Shown piece by piece: positions 1-11,052 of a stretch of DNA of 64,000 nt (position 1 is the first letter of the stretch; each line of letters opens with the position of its first letter). The notes under the pieces were generated by a model. It searched no databases. It worked only from the letters and a program-made list of their open reading frames with translations, and was not told the origin of the DNA. Source of the stretch: Kitagawia praeruptora (Eukaryota > Streptophyta > Magnoliopsida > Apiales > Apiaceae); contig CM075348.1 of assembly GCA_037693485.1 (NCBI GenBank), positions 4,588,001-4,652,000 on the forward strand. Reading direction: 5' to 3'. Both the position numbers and the translations under genes were made by a program.

Positions 1-887
1 TTGTCTTTATTATTGTGTAGACATACATCCGAAGAAAACATACTTCCGTGTAGAGATTCGTGTAGAGATAAATGCACAAAGAGAAGAAAATGTTAGATAC
101 TTGTAGAAATTTATACACAAACAAAAAAGAAAACGTTGAATAGTTGCGTTGTAGTTTAAAATTTTAAAAGAAAGGAATTTTTAAGTTGGGGATAAGAAGA
201 AATCTTGACTTGGTTATAAAATTCAAAAACATATTATTATCTTAATATTTTATCGAAATTGACAATTTCTTACGTTGACCCGTGTCTGGACCTGCGAAAT
301 ATATTATTTCATGAAGGTTATTGATTTACTGAGTATTAATTTTATGGAGTATTAGACAGTACGTATAAATGACGAGTCTTGGTAGAGAACTTCAAATTTT
401 GTGTGTCAAATTTTAGCTTGTTATGGAGTACCCAAATTGATCATGTTAGCAAAGCAGCATATGTGGTTACCTTTTCATGTCCTAACTATACAGAGCAGCA
501 AAGCAGTTCTAGCATGATGTGTTATTGTGTTTTAAATTCCAAGTCATCTCAGTGCAATATTCAATTTTAATGTTTTCCCGCCTAATGAAAACTCTGTTCT
601 AAGTGTTGGTTAGCTAATGATTTGTACATTGGTCTTGTAGTATGTAGTAACAAACCTGGCTCCCATAAATTAATATCATGATATATAAAATCGTAACTAC
701 AAGGGCATCAAGATTCTTAGCTGATAATTATATTTATTTTTGTATAGAATCATGGTTGAATTGAGATTTTTAAGATTAATTGCATCTATATAGTTTCATT
801 TATGTATTTTGAAACTCTGACCAAACAGGACATTGAAAATCTAGTTAGTTATATTACCTCTTCTGGACATTTTTTACTTTTAGGTAT
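1..887. other. Intergenic, nothing recognised
   Basis: AT-rich sequence. The only open frames are short (about 60 codons) and resemble no family I know. No RNA gene, TIR or repeat structure was seen. Confidence 0.4.
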
Positions 888-1225
888 TGTTGACTGTTGA
901 TGAGTACTTATCCACATTATTTCAAAAGAGTTTATTGTATCAGTTGAGTTCTGATTGCTTGTTGTAATTATGTAATTAATGAATGTAGCATGTCATACAT
1001 TACTGGTCAATAGAATACTGGATACATATGTTCTTCTTTAATTTTCTTGTTATGTAACACATGCAGATGTAATCTATACACTGGCTGTGTTATTGTTGAC
1101 CATTGATGAATACTTCTGGATATTATTTCGAAAGAGATTACTGTATTGACTGAGGTTTTCCAATTGTTTCCTCCATAAATTATGTAACTAACCATTGTAG
1201 CATGTCCGTATATTACTTGTCATTC
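888..1225. repeat. Diverged direct duplication of about 190 bp
   Basis: Two related stretches follow each other, at about 888-1020 and about 1084-1225. Each runs through the same landmarks: a TATTGTTGAC start, TGATGAATACTT-like text, TTATTTC(G/A)AAAGAG, and a TGTAGCATGTC end. They look like an old tandem duplication with substitutions and small gaps. No coding content is evident. Confidence 0.5.
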
Positions 1226-2054
1226 CTTTATCTCTCCCAGTTTAGCCCTTTATCTCTCCCAGTATGCTCTCGTTAGCCATAACCTCTACGTGGTCCGTCT
1301 TTAAATATGAAAACCAAACGTATCCCGTGTATCTTGCTTAAATACTTTAATCTACTCTTTATAATAATAATTATGAATATATCATCCTGCCGAACCCTTT
1401 ATCAATACGTGAGACTACAAATCTGTTCCAAAATAGTAAATACTTTAGGCCAGCTACTCCCCCTAGCAACCATATTCTTCACACTGGTGCTGCTTAAATT
1501 AAGTCAATGTTGTTCTTACACGACCATAATCTATTGAACTGTTAAAGTAAGTAGAACATATCATTTTAAAATATTTACAAAAACAACTGACTCAATTTTT
1601 AATGTGAGATCTTAAAAATTACAACTGGGGAAAGTACATGCAGGTATCCTTGTGCCATCGAAACACCAGTAATGGTGTGCGGTTGGAATATATCAAGTGA
1701 GGTTTGTCGGTTTTGATGTGGACTTGGACTTCCATCAAAGATTGGTCATTTAAGTAGTGTCCACTTCTCTTTACAGTCTATTTTAACAATCGTTAGTTTT
1801 ATTTTAACAATCGAAGTAGTTTCTGACCACATCCTACTGACCGGCAAGTGATGTTGAAGGCACTCAGAACGGCAGTAGTCGAAAAAGACTTATTTTCTTG
1901 TAGTGAAAATTCCATAAATGCTGCTACATACAAAGTTATTCGACGATATTAATTGAACTTTATGTGTGTTTATAAATAGGTGGATTCAAATTATACATAA
2001 ATTTGAAATTAGGAATATGTTACAAGGAGTACGTTATACACGTAGTATAGTAGT
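1226..2054. other. Intergenic, nothing recognised
   Basis: AT-rich sequence with one 76-codon open frame (1307-1537, plus) that has no recognisable motif and is probably chance. It lies downstream of the BAHD remnant that reads in from the right on the minus strand. Confidence 0.35.
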
Positions 2055-2705
2055 TTAGAAAACAAATTGTTTAAAGATATGAGGTGCATCTTTTTCAATG
2101 GAATCTAGGTGTTTCGGGGAAAGATGCATGAAGACAATCCATTCACCATCATTTGTAGCACTGGGCATTGGCCGGTAGAGCCACCCCAAGGAAAATAATA
2201 GGACCCGAAAGAGGGGTGCCCCCATCCAAAGTCCATTTGGGTGACAGGAAAACGCTGGCCTGATGAGACAACAACGGCTGCCTCCTCTGTCTCGCTAGGG
2301 GTAACTGAATAAACCTTACACATGGCTGGCTGGGGACGCTGATTCTCAACCCAATCTACTAGTCCTCTAAAATGCTCTTCATTTGCGCCACTATCCACAC
2401 ATGCATGCACTCTATTCGCGATTTCACATAGTGGCAATGACTTCAGTTCACCCACACTAGCTTCACTATACGGAACCGACAATACGTTTCCAAAGTAATT
2501 ATCGAGGGATATCTTCTTGTTCATATTTGGTCAAGCACTTTCGACCATCCACTACGATTCCCAATTTGCATCTTTTTTTGTCTTCTTTTGCGGCCTTGGC
2601 AAGTAACTTCCACAGCAACGCACTGAAGGACTCGAATTTGCTTCTTTTTGGTCCAGCTAACGACTGGAGTCGCTGTATTTGGTAGGCGCTGATTTGATAT
2701 ATGCG
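2055..2705 (-). pseudogene. BAHD acyltransferase C-terminal remnant
   Basis: Minus-strand fragment of a BAHD acyl-CoA transferase, the family that moves acyl groups such as hydroxycinnamoyl onto alcohols or amines. The longest open piece (2105-2524, 139 codons) has the hallmarks of the C-terminal half: YFGNVL near its start, NEEHFRGLVDWVE, SSGQRFP, then the structural DFGWG motif followed by FGSYYFPWGG. Upstream, another frame continues the family (FESFSALLWKLLAKAA, then CKLGIVVDGR), so a frameshift lies near 2520. A second shift near 2150 moves the tail into a frame reading EWIVFMHLSP and ending at a stop at 2055. The catalytic HxxxD half is absent. With two frame breaks and no N-terminal domain this is a pseudogene. 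The exact subfamily and substrate cannot be told. Confidence 0.82.
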
Positions 2706-2844
2706 GCTCTGGAGATGGAATAGTGGGGGATTTGATAGATGCTAAAGTTTTGCAGAGGATGGTGGCCGGGCTTTCGGGGATTTAGTAATGAGCGGCGGAA
2801 ACATGGTATATATTTATAGGTAACTGCAAAACTATAGAGTTGAA

Positions 2845-2937
2845 ATTACAGGAGGCAGTTACCTATATTTAATTATTTACAACTATAGAGTTGAGGTCAG
2901 AAGCGCAAGTGATTATAGGTAACTGCCTCCTGTAATC
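2845..2937. repeat. 23-bp perfect inverted repeat
   Basis: ATTACAGGAGGCAGTTACC continuing to position 2867 is matched by its exact reverse complement at 2915-2937, with about 47 bp between. A partial direct repeat (ACTATAGAGTTGA) occurs at both sides. It could be a small foldback or MITE remnant. No target duplication was identified. Confidence 0.55.
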
Positions 2938-2939
2938 AA

Positions 2940-3334
2940 TCTAATTTTTCAATTTATCATGGTGCATTTTTGTAGTTCTTGTTTCCTCACTTGGGTTCTG
3001 TATAGACTTTGAAATTTTACACCTGTGAAATGTTAAATTTTATGCTTTTACTGGTTTATAAATAAATTAGAAGATATTACGGAAATCAAGATTTGGCTTA
3101 AACAGAGTATAGTGTTTATCTTACAGAGCATAGTAGTATTTCATAAAAACAAATTTTAACATCTAACAACAGTAATTCTATTTTTTTTAAAGATTCAAAC
3201 ATGCATATCTTCCACTTGTAATCAGTCCTTTCTTTCTTTATTTCCAGAAATCAATATCATATCACAGTTCTACATATCCCATAAATTCATGTAGGCTATA
3301 GCAAATAAGAGCTACACGTGTAAATATATTCCAA
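2940..3334. other. Intergenic, nothing recognised
   Basis: AT-rich stretch without open frames or repeats that I can support. Confidence 0.35.
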
Positions 3335-3739
3335 ATGATCCCATCTGGAAATGCGAAGATATATGGTATTTCTGGCTGCATAACACTAGCCTATTTATTC
3401 ATAAAGAAGCCGGAAGCTAATTACCAAATTTGTAATGTACTGAATTTTACAATAAAAAGATCAAGTAAAAAACCAAAAACCTCCAAAATGAACGGACAAG
3501 AAGATTTCGACAAAAACAGATCACAAAACATAAAAAGGGATCCAACTTTGAAACTTCAAAACGATTTAACTAGAAAAACCAAACACGTAGCTGCAAACCA
3601 TATACAGCTTTATAACCTTCAAAATGCTAAGCTCCCACCAGTTTACGATCTCGTGAAGCAAACTAAGCTAGGTTTTACCGAATCGGATTACAATAAGCAA
3701 CAAAACTTTAAAGACTTGGCGGAATTAAATCCTTTTTAA
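3335..3739 (+). CDS. Doubtful 134-codon open frame, unknown
   Basis: An ATG-to-stop frame of 134 codons. The first 30 residues are hydrophobic. The rest is lysine-, asparagine- and glutamine-rich, with no domain that I recognise. It ends next to the CCCH zinc-finger remnant that reads towards it on the other strand. Composition is ordinary for AT-rich plant DNA, so it may be a chance frame or an exon of something decayed. No function is proposed. Confidence 0.15.
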   Translation: MIPSGNAKIYGISGCITLAYLFIKKPEANYQICNVLNFTIKRSSKKPKTSKMNGQEDFDKNRSQNIKRDPTLKLQNDLTRKTKHVAANHIQLYNLQNAKLPPVYDLVKQTKLGFTESDYNKQQNFKDLAELNPF

Positions 3740-3767
3740 GACTACCACAGAGGCCTCCTGAGACCAT

Positions 3768-3954
3768 CTATGTCTGTTGTTCTTGAGTAGTTTCGGCCTC
3801 TTTCCCTTGAAACCCCTGCAGCAGTCCAGCAGATGCTCCAGTTGTTGCGGAGCCGGGAGCTCAAAACATCACCAGGTGGTGGGTGATCAAATTTGCATGT
3901 AGCACCATATTTGCATGCACCGGTCTTCATGTAATAGGGACAGTGAACAGCACC
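3768..3954 (-). pseudogene. CCCH zinc-finger protein, last-exon remnant
   Basis: Minus-strand fragment of a plant CCCH (C-x8-C-x5-C-x3-H) zinc-finger protein, a family that binds RNA or DNA. Just after a possible splice acceptor (GACAG at about 3955-3959) the frame reads CPYYMKTGACKYGATCKFDH, which supplies the three cysteines and the histidine, followed by PPPGDV. A few codons later the reading continues better in the neighbouring frame (ATTGASAGLLQGFQGKEAE), ending at a TAG at 3768. This suggests a single-base insertion near 3852. The upstream fingers were not found nearby. It is most likely a gene fragment; an intact distant gene using this exon is unlikely because of the frame change. Confidence 0.68.
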
Positions 3955-3959
3955 CTGTC

Positions 3960-4350
3960 AACAACATCCAATACATTTGTAGTCAGCAGATGTGAGATCA
4001 TGCACAACACTAGAAGCACAATCGGAAATTCTGGTAATAACTTTAGGTCCTCGGTCACTAGAACTGAACATGCTTCTTTGTCGTAATAAGATATATTCAT
4101 TGTTAGTTTGTCTTCAATTGCTACAAAAAAATGTTTGTGTATATGTACAGTCACTACATCATATATGCCCTACCATAACCCCTACAGGAGAAATATTACC
4201 CCAATATGTTAGCTTAGCTATACTACTTACATCCTGAGGTAACATTGTGTTTTTTATGTTACCTTAGCCAAAAATATGATGTTGCAGTAGCTAGAAAGTG
4301 TTGATGCATGTAACATAAATATGTACGTGTTACATTAGAGTTCGGCTTGC
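3960..4350. other. Possible intron remnant, otherwise featureless
   Basis: Sequence upstream (in gene sense) of the CCCH exon, possibly its old intron. Around 4195-4270 it contains TTACC/GGTAAC motifs (ATGTTACCTTAGCC), also found at about 10321, pointing to a shared dispersed repeat. No gene recognised. Confidence 0.3.
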
Positions 4351-4852
4351 CAACTCTTTTCATCTAATTTTTTTTTTAAAATTTTTAAATAAACTTAGTT
4401 TTTAAAATTTGTTAACTTTTTTATAAAATGAGTTAGAAAATTATTTTATTTTTTAAAATCAATTTTTTTTCAAAAAATATTTTTTTTTTCAGAAATTGTA
4501 ATATTTTTTAGAATTTTTTTGTATAGATTTTTTTTTAAATTGTTAATATTTATTCTCCAATTTTTTAAATTAACTAAAATATAAATTAAAGAATCATTTT
4601 AAATGAAATTGATAAAAATTCTTAAAAAATGATTTATTTATTTTTTTGTAATATGAATTGAAGTGAATGGTATTTTTTTGAAAATAATGTACTTTTCAAT
4701 AATTTTAAAATTGATAAATTTAAAACTTTTACATTTTTTAATTAAGAAATTATATTTATGTATTAAAAATAATTCACACTATAAATAATACTTTACAAGG
4801 TATTTAATTAAACTTTTACATTTTTTAATTAAGAAATTATATTTATGTATTA
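4351..4852. repeat. AT-rich low-complexity block with a 45-bp direct duplication
   Basis: Long A/T runs. A stretch of about 45 bp beginning AAACTTTTACATTTTTTAAT occurs twice, at about 4724 and about 4809, the second copy ending exactly where the LINE remnant starts. The duplication may have arisen with the LINE insertion or be independent slippage. Confidence 0.5.
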
Positions 4853-5336
4853 AATGTTGATGCTTCTTGGTTCCCAGGAGCTGCAGTCTTCACTATCGGA
4901 ATGGTTATGAGGGATCATGCTGGCCTGTTCATGGAAGGAAGGAGTATCACAATGTGTCAACCTGCTGATGTCTTTGAAGCTGAGTGTATCGGGGTGAGAG
5001 AAGCTTTGTCTTGGTTGCAGTCTCGTGAGGAGAGAATGGTAATGGTGGAGTCGGACTCGAAGTTATCAGTTGAGGCGATCAATGGCTGTAAGGAGAATGT
5101 CCTAGAAGTAGGCCATGTGATTGATCAGTGTAAAAATTTGCTCCAGTTATTACCAGGTGTTTGTGTCAAGTTTGTTCATAAGCAAGCTAATAAGGTAGCT
5201 CATGGTTTAGCTAGAATGCCTTGTAGCGTTGATTGCTTTAACGTGTTTTCATCTCCTCCTACCCATTTGGTGGAGACTTGTATTCTTGATGCTTTGATTT
5301 AATGAAATTATTCCTTTGGTGTCAAAAAAAAAAAAA
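4853..5336 (+). mobile_element. 5'-truncated LINE tail with RNase H-like domain
   Basis: An open frame runs from about 4853 to the stop at 5302; the first in-frame ATG is at 4901, but the frame is open upstream (NVDASWFPGAAVF). The protein is the plant RNase H-like module (RVT_3 type) found at the C-terminus of non-LTR retrotransposon polyproteins: VDAS near the start, AECIGVREAL, ESDS, then FVHKQANKVAHGLAR. A short 3' UTR ends in an A-run at 5324-5336, as expected for a LINE 3' end. Reverse transcriptase and endonuclease domains are absent, fitting 5' truncation during target-primed reverse transcription. No clear target duplication was found. Confidence 0.82.
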
Positions 5337-7213
5337 CTAACACAATGAAATATCAACATATTTAATTTTTTCGGGTTCTATTTATTAAAATGTAAATGGA
5401 TATTTAAAAAAGAAAAATAATTGTAAAACGAAAAAATAAGAATGACACAGCTACCGGTGAAATATTTGAGCGGCTAAATATCGCGCCCCTGTCTAAACCC
5501 TTACACTTAAACAAATTATCTCCCCTCTCCCATTCTGCCTTTCTACTGTCTCACATTCGCTCACTCTCTTAAACCTACAAATTAGTACGTTATTTGTTAC
5601 AAATTAGACTGCTCAATTGAATATGGCTTCCGTTTGAGGCTTCAGATTTGGGCTTATTCAAATTAGGGTTTTTTCAGATTAGGGATTCATTATTTTGAGT
5701 TTAATTGATTCAGTTTTTACACTTTATTTTCGATTTCTGGGCTTCTCCAATTTGAGCTTTAAATTTGGGGCTTTTTATATATAGTTTACTGTCATATTCT
5801 TACCAATTTCTCTTTGTTGGTGGCAACTGAAAGTGTGTAAGTATATCCTTCTATCCCTTCAATTTAATCTGTATCTTTGGTCTATGTCATGTGGTCTGTT
5901 CTATTAGTTGTCTGATTTTGTTTCTGTGATGTTTGATCTAGAATGAGACCAAAGACTCTATCAACAAGCTTGTCTCGGACTTGAACAATTAACACTGGAA
6001 GCTGATGTTGGTGAGATTTTCCCGTATTTTGATCTACTGTTATAATAAGTGAGCATATGAATAAAAGTATATTTATTCAAGTGTATTCGATTTAGTTGTT
6101 TTCTATCTGTCTAGCTGGTAAGAGATGTTATCGTAATTGTAAAATTCCTATTTTATAGATTGCCACTCTTTTCTTTGTTCATTTATTATTTTACCAGATA
6201 TAAATTTTGTATCATTTTCAATTTGGCCAATTAGGCATGTATGTTCATTTTTATGTGGAGGTTCATGTCCAGTTTATGAAGAGTGTGTAGTTGTATTGTA
6301 CGTATAACCTTATTACAACTTTAATTATAACCTTATGCAGAGTGTTTATAACTATAAACAAACGGCACTAGTATTTCAAGAAATGTTCTCTATATTTTAT
6401 CCTGTTAATTGTTGTTAAGAAAGATGACGTCGTTTGAATCCTGCATTAGTAAGTTTCTCGACAACAGCTAATATGAAAGTAATAAAAACAGAGTTCTTAA
6501 TATAGACTACCTATATTTTTAATAATATGAAAGTAATATTTGTAGTACAGCCTCCATCACCATCATCTAAAGTGAACCGAGTACACACCATATTGCAATG
6601 CAAAGGGCACATAATGTAGTTCACATAAGGTTCTCTTTCTTGCTTATTATAGTTGGTTAGCCTATTTTTTTATATTGTGATGAAGACATACACCCTCTAT
6701 ATTCTCAGTTCACTTTGTGACATTTACTTTGGATTGATAAGAATTTGTATTCTGGAAACACTTTTATCACGGAACAACTATAAAACTGTTCAAGTTGAGA
6801 ATGATATGGCCATCCTATGTTGTATACGCGTCTATTTCAGGGCTTCAATGATGTGGCAAGAGTTGTAGGTGCAGCCAGAATTTGGCAATTTCTTGCAATG
6901 ACAGGGATGTTTCTGTGACAGGGATGTTCTATTAGTTGTATGATTTTGTTTCCGTGATGTTTGATCTATCATTTTGTGATTTTGTTTCTTCATAACAATT
7001 TGTCTAGTTAAGAAAGTGGAATGACCTTGGGTCTCCTAATTTGAATTTATTGGCTTCCTGAAAGGAAATAACATGATTTACATGGTCATCTTCATACTAT
7101 TCATTTTGTTTTAAGGATTATATACTAGTTGTTCAAGTAACCTCTGGAGGTGCTGCACAGAGCATGTAAAAGCAGTGATAATTCCTCTCGGGATCAGACA
7201 CTTGGCAGACACA
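5337..7213. other. Long intergenic stretch, no supportable gene
   Basis: Includes a pyrimidine-rich tract at about 5515-5570 and a TTAGGGTTTT/TTAGGGATTC segment near 5660-5700 resembling plant 5' leaders, but no ATG opens a recognisable protein. Short open frames (such as 6653-6868) look random. It may be the decayed promoter or intron side of a captured gene. Confidence 0.3.
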
Positions 7214-7515
7214 CCTCTAAGACTTGTTGTTCCACTGTTCTGCCATCAGTTACGGATCTGCCGCCCATGAATGCAAGGTATCTCATTAGCATTTTTGTTG
7301 TCTCAGTTTTTCCAACTCCACTCTGACCGCTCACTAAAATTGACTGACTTCCCTCTTCATTTATCATAGCCCTGATATTGCAACAGCAAAGATATGAGGA
7401 TTTAGTTCTCCAAAAGCGGCTCCTTTGTACTGATGCATCATGTGGGTATCATACAAATGTGGAAACCTCCGAAAAGGATTTACAGCTATTAGAATGTTCC
7501 CTGTGCAAGTCTGGT
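7214..7515 (-). pseudogene. Class XI myosin motor-domain fragment
   Basis: Translating the minus strand gives a piece of a plant myosin head. In order: TGNILIAVNPFRRFPHLYD, HMMHQYKGAAFGELNPHIFAVA, then after a frame change RAMINEEGSQSILVSG, the P-loop region GQSGVGKTETTKMLMRYL (family consensus GESGAGKT), and GRTVEQQVLE. This is the ATP-binding N-terminal part of the motor of the actin-based organelle motors of plants. The frame breaks at about 7372-7385, and both flanks stop abruptly, so it is a fragment of one or two exons. No other myosin exons were found around it, which favours a captured or dispersed fragment rather than a decaying gene in place. Confidence 0.85.
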
Positions 7516-7641
7516 TACGAAAATTAATGGTTAGATGAATATAGAGATTAGCTTATAAAGATGTGATCTTGGAATCCTTTACTATGTCATTGTTTACACT
7601 TTATAGTGTGGACTGGCCTCTAGTTGGACAGTTCACATAAT

Positions 7642-8319
7642 TAGGGCTGTAAATGAACCGATACACTCGCGAACGGCTCGGTGTTCGGTTCGAAATAACT
7701 CGGTTCGGGTTCGGTTCGATTCATAAACGAGTCGATCTTGAACATGATTTTTAGGATCGATTTATAAACGAGCTGAACTTGATCACGGTAAAGTTCGACT
7801 CGATAGCTCGTGAACAAGTTCGATTAACGTGTTCGTGAATAGGCTCGCGAACATACTTCATGAACATGTTCGTGGATAAGTTCGATAATTGAGCTCGTTA
7901 ACAATTACGTTTCTTTGCCCTTTATTTTTAAATCAAACTTTGTTTGTTTTTTAGAATTGGAATGTGAGAATTTTATTGGTTGATGATTTATTATTATTGG
8001 TTGATGATTTATGATTTATGAGTTGTTCGTAAGTGAGCTCGTGAGCAATGTTTAAGATTTATTCATGAGCATAATTACATGAACAAGCTCGTGAACAAGC
8101 TTAATGAGTTGTTCGAAAACAAAAGTTCGTGAGTAAGTTCAAGAGACAGGTTCGTGAGGTGTTCGTGAACTGTTCGCGAACAAAATTTTATCTTAACGAA
8201 CCGAGCTCAAACATATTTTTTGGCTCGATTCAAGTTCGAGCTCGAGTTCGAGTTCGATAATTTCTTAATAAACGATACATGAACATTTTAGAGTTCGGCT
8301 CGGCTCATTTACACCCCTA
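7642..8319. mobile_element. hAT-type non-autonomous element (678 bp)
   Basis: Ends are TAGGGCTGTAAATGA on the left and, reverse-complemented, TAGGGGTGTAAATGA on the right. An 8-bp target duplication CACATAAT flanks both sides (7634-7641 and 8320-8327). Terminal sequence and duplication length fit the hAT superfamily. The inside is a low-complexity mixture of TTCG/CGAAC/GCTCG motifs with no transposase. Confidence 0.88.
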
Positions 8320-8435
8320 CACATAATTTACTAATAGAACAAAAACTCACATAGATTTCATTTAATAGAAAGGCTATATAATTTCAAAATAAATATAGAG
8401 CCGTAGAGGGGCAATTCAGCGGCATTTCTTATTTT

Positions 8436-8790
8436 TAACCCGTTTGGAATTGCTTAAAATAAGTTACTTATGACTTAATGGAGGTGTTTTTAACTTAAAT
8501 GAGAAAGTAAAATTGTTTACTTTAAGTTGAATGAATGTGTTTGGGTAAGTTTACTTAAAGTTAAATGGGAGTTTAATAATTTTGACTTAAAGTAAAATTT
8601 GACTTTAAAAAAAATTAAATTCATGTTATTTAAACTTTATAAGAGTTCTGGAAGTTTAAAAAAAAAACAAATCGATAAGTCATAAGTACCTAAATGGAAC
8701 TTAAAGCCGGCTTAAAGCAACGGTTGACAAACGGGTCAAAAACGACTTAAAGCTATTTTTAGCTTTAAGCCACACTTGCCAAACGGGCTC
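8436..8790. mobile_element. MITE-like element with CCCGTTTGG ends
   Basis: The left end reads AACCCGTTTGGAATTGC and the right end, reverse-complemented, GAGCCCGTTTGGCAAGTG. Both are followed inward by alternating CTTAA/AAGCTTTAAG-type motifs. No convincing target duplication was found, so the superfamily is open. Confidence 0.5.
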
Positions 8791-9053
8791 TATCATTCGG
8801 AAACAGTAATCATATCGAAGTTGCACGAGTTCTAATGCTGATCTTGATTTGCATGACTCCAATTTAATTGTATATCTTGGGCTTGGCAGATTGTCTATGC
8901 ATTTTTTATTCTTATACAATTGTCAGTGTAATTTTTTTGTTTTTTCATTTTGAGCTCTTTTCGCCTTCTCAATTTGATTGTTCTTCTTTTATTTTTTGCA
9001 ATGGCATTTTGTCAGGCTTTTAATGTAGCTGGATTGTTCTCACTTCTATTTTG

Positions 9054-9354
9054 TCAAAGGATTTTGTCATTGAGGCACTTAAATCAATTTCGGAGTTCAT
9101 AACATATGGCGACCAACATGACTCCAACTTCTTCGAGTAGGAATCCTTAATTCCCTTTGCTATATCTGTAATTCATTTACTTAAATGTGTTAAATGATCC
9201 AATGGCATTCTGGTTTATTGGCAGGTTTTTATGAAGAAGCAAGTCATGGGAGAGTTTGTGCTTTTGCTGAGAATGAGTAGAACTGTGGTTATTTCACTTC
9301 AGTTATTGCAAACAGTGAGCATTATAATTCAAAATCTGAAAAGTGAACACTCCA
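9054..9354 (+). pseudogene. CLEC16A/GFS9-like FPL-domain gene fragment
   Basis: Two exon-like pieces on the plus strand. Piece one (9054-9136) reads SKDFVIEALKSISEFITYG then DQHDSNFFE. After a GT...AG intron of 88 bp (9137-9224), piece two reads MKKQVMGEFVLLLRMS and continues to QTVSIIIQNLKSEHSI. This matches the FPL domain near the N-terminus of the plant CLEC16A homologue (Arabidopsis GFS9/TT9, an endomembrane trafficking protein). At the splice junction the reading frame is off by one base, and no further exons were seen on either side. I therefore call it a fragment rather than a working gene. The family assignment is from recognition only. Confidence 0.72.
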
Positions 9355-9990
9355 TATGTGAGATTTCTTGCTTAAGTTCTTCTATCTACATAAATGATTT
9401 TTAGGCATTACGATTTACGATCATGTGATCATTTTTGTGATTTTGCCAATGTTAATGTCACATTTTGTTCAAAGACCTGACCTCGGTCTATGAAAACTTC
9501 ATACACTTTTTAGCTTATGGTTTAGAATGTATTACTAAATGGAATGGACATATGGTAAAATTTGTAGTGCTCCTGCTCAGTACTCAGTAGTCAGTATAGA
9601 GAAAAGAGGTCTAATCTCTGAATTGCTGCAGAAAGAAGTTACTACTAATTACTAAATACTATCTCTATTTAGTAGTAAATACTACTACTGATTATTATAT
9701 GTTAACTTGCAGAACCGTTGAAGATGAAGGCTGAAAAAGTGCCCAGGCCCCAGCACCAGCAGGCAGCACAACAGCAAGCAGTAGACAGGACAGGAGCAGA
9801 TCGAGCAACAAGAGAATGGAGACTAAATTTTAATTTACCACCTTCTCTGTTTCATTGTTTTGTAATTCTTAATTCTGAATGTAAACTAAAATTCAGTAAC
9901 TTGTATTCAGTAACTTGTGGAGCTGTGATAAACTTATGAATTGTGGTTGTGTACTATATTTTCTATTTTTCTGCATTTTTCCTTAACTTT
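9355..9990. other. Intergenic, nothing recognised
   Basis: A 73-codon open frame at 9718-9939 begins with a glutamine-rich stretch (QHQQAAQQQA) but has no domain. There is a short TACTAAAT/AGTAGTAAATACTAC repeat near 9640-9690. Confidence 0.3.
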
Positions 9991-9994
9991 TATT

Positions 9995-10410
9995 ACAATT
10001 CGGTTTTCGGTTAAAATCGAAAAAAAAAGTTCGATTCGATTTTCGGTAGAACTTTTCCCTACAATTCGGTTTCGGTTAACCGAAATAAAATTTGGTTTTG
10101 GTTAACCAAATGCACAACCCAAATGGTGGGACCCACTGGTGGGGCCCACTTTTTTTAAAAAATTGAAGCACTCTAAGGTAACCAAATATTTATGTTGCAA
10201 TATGCCATTTTTATGTTACACTAGACCTCTAAGGTAACCAGAAAGGGCATGTTACCCTAGGGATGAAATAAGTTACCTTAGGTACCCTAAGGTAACATCA
10301 AAATATGTAACTTATAATTTATGTTACCTTAGCCCAAAAATGGGTCTATAGTAACATTTTAGCAACCTAAGGTAACAAAATTTTTGGGTTACTGTAGGCG
10401 CTTTATGGTG
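9995..10410. repeat. Degenerate repeats: CGGTT-rich block and AAGGTAAC motifs
   Basis: 9995-10115 is rich in TTCGGTT/CGGTTAACC motifs like those inside the hAT element at 47896-48751, and may be a degraded relative. 10165-10400 holds at least six AAGGTAAC or GTTACCTTAG motifs in both orientations. Such dense short inverted motifs are typical of subterminal regions of DNA transposons; no ends were defined. Confidence 0.4.
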
Positions 10411-10433
10411 TAGTGAGTTCTATTTAGTTACTC

Positions 10434-11042
10434 GAGTAAACTTCAAAATGGCGGCCAAACTTTACACCGATTTTCAAAAAAATTGATAGACTTTAAATTT
10501 TACAAAATGGTGGCCATATTTGTCTTTTTCCTTTCAAAAAGGTGGTTGGAGGCGATTTTCAGTTTTTTGGCAGGGGTAAAATGGGAAAAAAATTGCTAAA
10601 AACCCCAAAAATTGTCCCAAAAAATTCTCAAATTAATATGTGTCACCATATGATTGGTTATATTCGTAATAATAATAATGTCCCTCATGTATGCACATCA
10701 ATTCACCAAAAAAATTCACAAATATGAGTTGTCAAAATTTAATTAGTCAATTTATTTGCATACATTGGGGGGCATTATTATTATTATTACGAATATAAGC
10801 AATCATATGGTGACACATATTAATTTTGGGATTTTTTGGACAATTTTTGGAGTTTCTAGCATTTTTTTTAAAGTAAAATAACATATTTTCCCATTTTACC
10901 CCTGCTAAAAAACCTAAAAATCGTCTCGAGCCACCTTTTTGAAAGAAAAAAGACAAATCTGGTCATCATTTTGCAAAATTTAAATTCTAGTAACTTTTTT
11001 GAAAAACGGTGTAAAGTTTGACCACCGCTTTGAAGTTTACTC
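10434..11042. mobile_element. Foldback MULE-like element with about 280-bp arms (609 bp)
   Basis: The two halves are near-complete inverted copies. The left arm starts GAGTAAACTTCAAAATGGCG; the right arm reverse-complemented starts GAGTAAACTTCAAAGCGGTG, and the match continues through GGGGTAAAATGGGAA and ATGTGTCACCATATGATTG. A 10-bp direct repeat TTAGTTACTC flanks the element (10424-10433 and 11043-11052), within the size range of Mutator-like insertions. Only about 60-80 bp separate the arms. No coding capacity; the open frames inside are chance. Confidence 0.87.
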
Positions 11043-11052
11043 TTAGTTACTC

